From: Rhodoferax sp.
Lineage (GTDB): Bacteria; Pseudomonadota; Gammaproteobacteria; Burkholderiales; Burkholderiaceae
Direction of reading: 5' to 3'
Assembly (NCBI GenBank): GCA_028292075.1
Contig: JAQGNA010000121.1
Coordinates: forward strand, 1 to 10,703
Length of the DNA: 10,703 nt
The notes below the pieces were generated by a model. It saw only the letters and a list, made by a program, of their open reading frames with translations, was not told where the DNA came from and made no database searches. Of this stretch, positions 7,322 to 10,703 are shown in pieces; positions within the stretch are counted from its first letter, which is position 1; every line of letters starts with the position of its first letter. Position numbers and translations under genes: made by a program.

Positions 7322-7612
7322 ATGAACCTTCGTCCTTTGGCCGATCGCGTGATCGTCAAGCGTGTTGACAGCGAAACCAAGACCGCCTCCGGCATCGTCA
7401 TCCCCGACGCAGCCGCCGAAAAGCCTGATCAGGGCGAAGTCCTGGCCGTTGGCCCGGGCAAGCGCACCGACAAGGGCGAACTGACCGCACTGACCGTCAA
7501 GGTCGGCGACCGCGTCCTGTTCGGCAAGTACAGCGGCCAGACCGTCAAGGTCAACGGCGATGAATTGCTGGTGATGAAGGAAGACGACCTTTTCGCTGTT
7601 GTCGAAAAGTAA
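7322..7612 (+). CDS. groES: Co-chaperonin GroES (Hsp10)
   Basis: GroES is the heptameric lid that caps the GroEL ring in the cytoplasm, closing the folding chamber during the ATP cycle. The 96-residue product has the family's usual length and begins [10 protein letters not shown] as expected. The mobile loop (about 17-33) holds Gly24-Ile25-Val26-Ile27-Pro28, where the hydrophobic tripeptide contacts GroEL helices H and [10 protein letters not shown] (38-46) and VKVGDRVLF (60-68) are conserved core strands. It is the first gene of the groESL operon, 46 bases before groEL, and is transcribed from the CIRCE-controlled promoter. Nothing is unusual in the sequence. Confidence 0.98.
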   Translation: MNLRPLADRVIVKRVDSETKTASGIVIPDAAAEKPDQGEVLAVGPGKRTDKGELTALTVKVGDRVLFGKYSGQTVKVNGDELLVMKEDDLFAVVEK

Positions 7613-7640
7613 TTCGCCTCTCGTCCACCCCTATTTTTAA

Positions 7641-9311
<1,671 letters not shown>

Positions 9312-9339
9312 GCTTGCTCACCCCCAGGTTGCGCACTGC

Positions 9340-9372
9340 GTGTCGCGCCCACCCCCTTGCAGGGGGCGACAC
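9340..9372 (+). repeat. Long interrupted hairpin in copy 1, overlapping the next hairpin
   Basis: GTGTCG (9340-9345) pairs with CGACAC (9367-9372), and CCCCC (9352-9356) with GGGGG (9362-9366) around TTGCA; bases 9346-9351 are unpaired on one side. The ACAC at 9369-9372 is also the arm of the hairpin at 9369-9403, so both cannot form fully at once. Confidence 0.55.
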
Positions 9373-9444
9373 CAGCGGCCCGGCAAAGCCGGTTCCGCGG
9401 TGTCCCTGGAAGGGGTCGCGCGCACGTCGTTGGTAATCTGAAAG

Positions 9445-9474
9445 GCCCCGTGGCGAAAGCTGCGGGGCTTTTTT
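9445..9474 (+). terminator. Intrinsic terminator of groESL (copy 1)
   Basis: GCCCCG (9445-9450) pairs with CGGGGC (9463-9468). Two G-T wobbles and two G-C pairs extend the stem to ten pairs with a GAAA tetraloop (9455-9458). Six T follow at 9469-9474. It lies about 130 bases after the groEL stop. Confidence 0.9.
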
Positions 9475-9493
9475 AATTCAGGGCTCTGATGGT

Positions 9494-9630
9494 GCACTGC
9501 GTGGCACGCGCAACTTGCGCGGGGCACAACCTTCGGACTGGCAAAACAGATCCGTGGTTGTCCTGGAAGGGGCGGCCGATGCGCGCTTGTGATCTGAAAG
9601 GACCCGTAGCGAAAGCTGCGGGGCTTTTTT
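9494..9630 (+). repeat. Copy 2 of the tandem hairpin-terminator unit
   Basis: GCACTGCG (9494-9501), an ACAACC/GGTTGT hairpin (9526-9561), TCCTGGAAGGGG, ATCTGAAAGG and a GAAA-loop terminator appear in the same order as in copy 1, with many substitutions between. The central hairpin pairs CGGA with TCCG and CTG with CAG, so pairing is kept although bases differ from copy 1. It ends exactly at the last base of the convergent LysR-family gene. Confidence 0.72.
9601..9630 (+). terminator. Second intrinsic terminator downstream of groEL (copy 2)
   Basis: CCCG-TAGC (9603-9610) pairs with GCTG-CGGG (9615-9622) around a GAAA loop, with one T-G wobble, and six T follow at 9625-9630. An A-G mismatch (9602/9623) weakens the base relative to copy 1. 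It backs up the first terminator and protects the convergent gene from groESL readthrough. On the minus strand only a short T-run (3) follows the stem, so it is not clearly bidirectional. Confidence 0.85.
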
Positions 9631-10610
9631 CATGGGGGCGTGAGTTGCTGGACGTAGGCTGCGGCGGCGGGGGACAGCATGCGGTCGACGCGGGTCACGA
9701 GGTAGATCGGCGGCACGTTCACCGGAAGGGCCAGGGGCACGATCTGGAGCAGGCCGAGGCGCGCGTAATGTTCGGCTTGGGACTGCGGCATGACGGCGAG
9801 CATGTCCGATATTTCGAGCAGCGCGGTGATGGCGATGGCGGAGGCGGTTTCGGTGATGTCGAGCCGGGGGTTGAGGCCGGCCTGGTGCAGGGCGGCTTCG
9901 AAGTGGCCGCGCTGGGGCGAGCCGGGCGGCTGGAGGATCCAGGGCCAGCACACGAGGTCGGCCAGGGTGACGGTGGCCCGCTCGAACAGCGGATGACCAC
10001 CGCGCGCCACCACCACCTGCGATTCGCCAAGGAGCAGCGTGCAGCGATAGGCGTCGGCATCGTTGCCGGGCGTGAGGCGGCCCAGCATCAGGTCGACCTC
10101 GCCGCGGCCGAGTTGCGCCAGCATCACGTTGCTGGTCTCCACCATGACGGACACAGCCACCTTGGGATGCCGCCGCTTGAACTCGATCAGCGATGGCGCC
10201 ACCAGTTCGGGCACGGCGCCAGGGACGCTGCCGATGCGCAGCACCCCGGAGAGGCCCGCCCGCAGCGCCGACATCTCATGGCGCACGGTGCCGAAGTCGG
10301 TCAGCACCTGCTTCGCATAGCGCACCAGCACCTCGCCGAAAGCCGTGGGCGCCATGCCGCGGGCCTGCCGTGTGAAAAGCGCCACGCCCATGGTCTCCTC
10401 CAGCTGCTGCAAGAGCTTGGTGGCGGCGGGCTGGCTCATGTGCATGGCCGTGGCCGCGCGGCCCAGGTTGCGCTGTGCGTCGAGGGCGGCGAGCAGCAGC
10501 AGCTGGCGCGTCTTCAGGCGCAGCAGCAGGCTGTGGTCGGCCAGGCTCGGGAGCTGTGGCCCCGATGGGGCGGTACCCGGCACGGGTTCGTTGGGGGGCG
10601 TCATCACCAT
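9630..10610 (-). CDS. LysR-family transcriptional regulator (GbpR/PcaQ-like)
   Basis: This 326-residue regulator is predicted to bind DNA as a tetramer and respond to a small effector. An extra N-terminal segment (1-27), rich in Pro, precedes the winged helix-turn-helix (about 30-90), where NLGRAATAMHMSQPAATKLL holds the turn and recognition helix (about 59-71). A linker helix (91-115) leads to the effector-binding fold (about 120-322). The RLKTRQL start and the VLRIGSVPGAVPELVAPSL segment resemble the GbpR subgroup, members of which act on sugar or aromatic-acid genes; the effector here cannot be told. The ATG at 10608-10610 and another two codons in are both possible starts, with no clear ribosome-binding site. 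It is convergent with groEL. LysR genes often control a divergent neighbour, which would lie beyond the window end. Confidence 0.93.
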   Translation of the reverse strand: MVMTPPNEPVPGTAPSGPQLPSLADHSLLLRLKTRQLLLLAALDAQRNLGRAATAMHMSQPAATKLLQQLEETMGVALFTRQARGMAPTAFGEVLVRYAKQVLTDFGTVRHEMSALRAGLSGVLRIGSVPGAVPELVAPSLIEFKRRHPKVAVSVMVETSNVMLAQLGRGEVDLMLGRLTPGNDADAYRCTLLLGESQVVVARGGHPLFERATVTLADLVCWPWILQPPGSPQRGHFEAALHQAGLNPRLDITETASAIAITALLEISDMLAVMPQSQAEHYARLGLLQIVPLALPVNVPPIYLVTRVDRMLSPAAAAYVQQLTPP

Positions 10611-10703
10611 TTGGATATGAATTCTTCAGCATATTCGATTGGAAAAGAATGGCAAAGACCCGTAGTCTCTGGCCCAAGTCGGCATTGCACCGGCCCGAAC
10701 GGA
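10611..10703. promoter_or_regulatory. Upstream region of the LysR gene with promoter-like sequence and dyads
   Basis: On the minus strand TTGCCA (10655-10650) and TATGCT (10633-10628) are 16 bases apart, a fair sigma-70 match for the LysR gene with a leader of about 10 bases. ATATG (10615-10619) and CATAT (10630-10634) form an inverted repeat with a 10-base spacer covering the -10 box. ATTC (10633-10636) and GAAT (10647-10650) form another with the same spacing. LysR proteins bind interrupted dyads of about this size and commonly repress themselves, so an operator is plausible. No start of a divergent gene is visible before the window ends. Confidence 0.45.

Larger units (their letters stand above)
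9333..9474 (+). repeat. Copy 1 of a tandem hairpin-terminator unit
   Basis: This stretch begins with GCACTGCG, shared with copy 2 at 9494. It then has a hairpin centred on CCGGC-AAA-GCCGG flanked by ACACC and GGTGT arms (9369-9403), then CCTGGAAGGGG, AATCTGAAAGG and a GAAA-loop terminator. These blocks recur in the same order in copy 2. It starts 22 bases after groEL. The form resembles dispersed extragenic palindromes of Burkholderiales; that family assignment is from memory and unverified. Confidence 0.75.

Overview
The window looks like chromosomal DNA of a GC-rich betaproteobacterium, most likely Burkholderiales and plausibly Comamonadaceae. This is judged from strong G/C third-position bias, GroES/GroEL sequences close to that group (Met/Gly GroEL tail), a GbpR-like LysR regulator and a Gly-run tannase-family lipoprotein. 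The placement is inferred from sequence character; no search was run. There is no sign of an integron, phage, insertion sequence, CRISPR array or tRNA.

Layout: a tannase/feruloyl-esterase-family lipoprotein (5-1654, minus) is divergent from a DNA-3-methyladenine glycosylase (1931-2566, plus). A large soluble hybrid histidine kinase with about six PAS domains follows (2703-6215, plus). Two small genes of an unrecognised paralogous family come next (6328-6657 and 6762-7052, plus). They share an N-terminal ribbon-helix-helix-like segment and a Trp/Arg-rich C-terminal motif. The groES-groEL operon (7322-9311, plus) has a promoter overlapped by a perfect CIRCE operator. A LysR-type regulator (9630-10610, minus) is convergent with groEL; its upstream region, with a promoter-like sequence and dyads, runs to the window end.

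The 318-base gap between groEL and the LysR gene is almost filled by two diverged tandem copies of a roughly 140-base unit. Each copy carries an upstream imperfect hairpin and ends in a GAAA-loop terminator with a T-run. Several differences between the copies preserve pairing.

How the genes work together: groES and groEL form one chaperonin machine under HrcA/CIRCE and probably heat-shock sigma control. The glycosylase acts alone in base-excision repair. The kinase has no response-regulator gene beside it, so its target is not in the window. The esterase and LysR gene are on opposite edges and no functional link is visible. The least explained items are the small paralogous pair and the duplicated hairpin-terminator unit.
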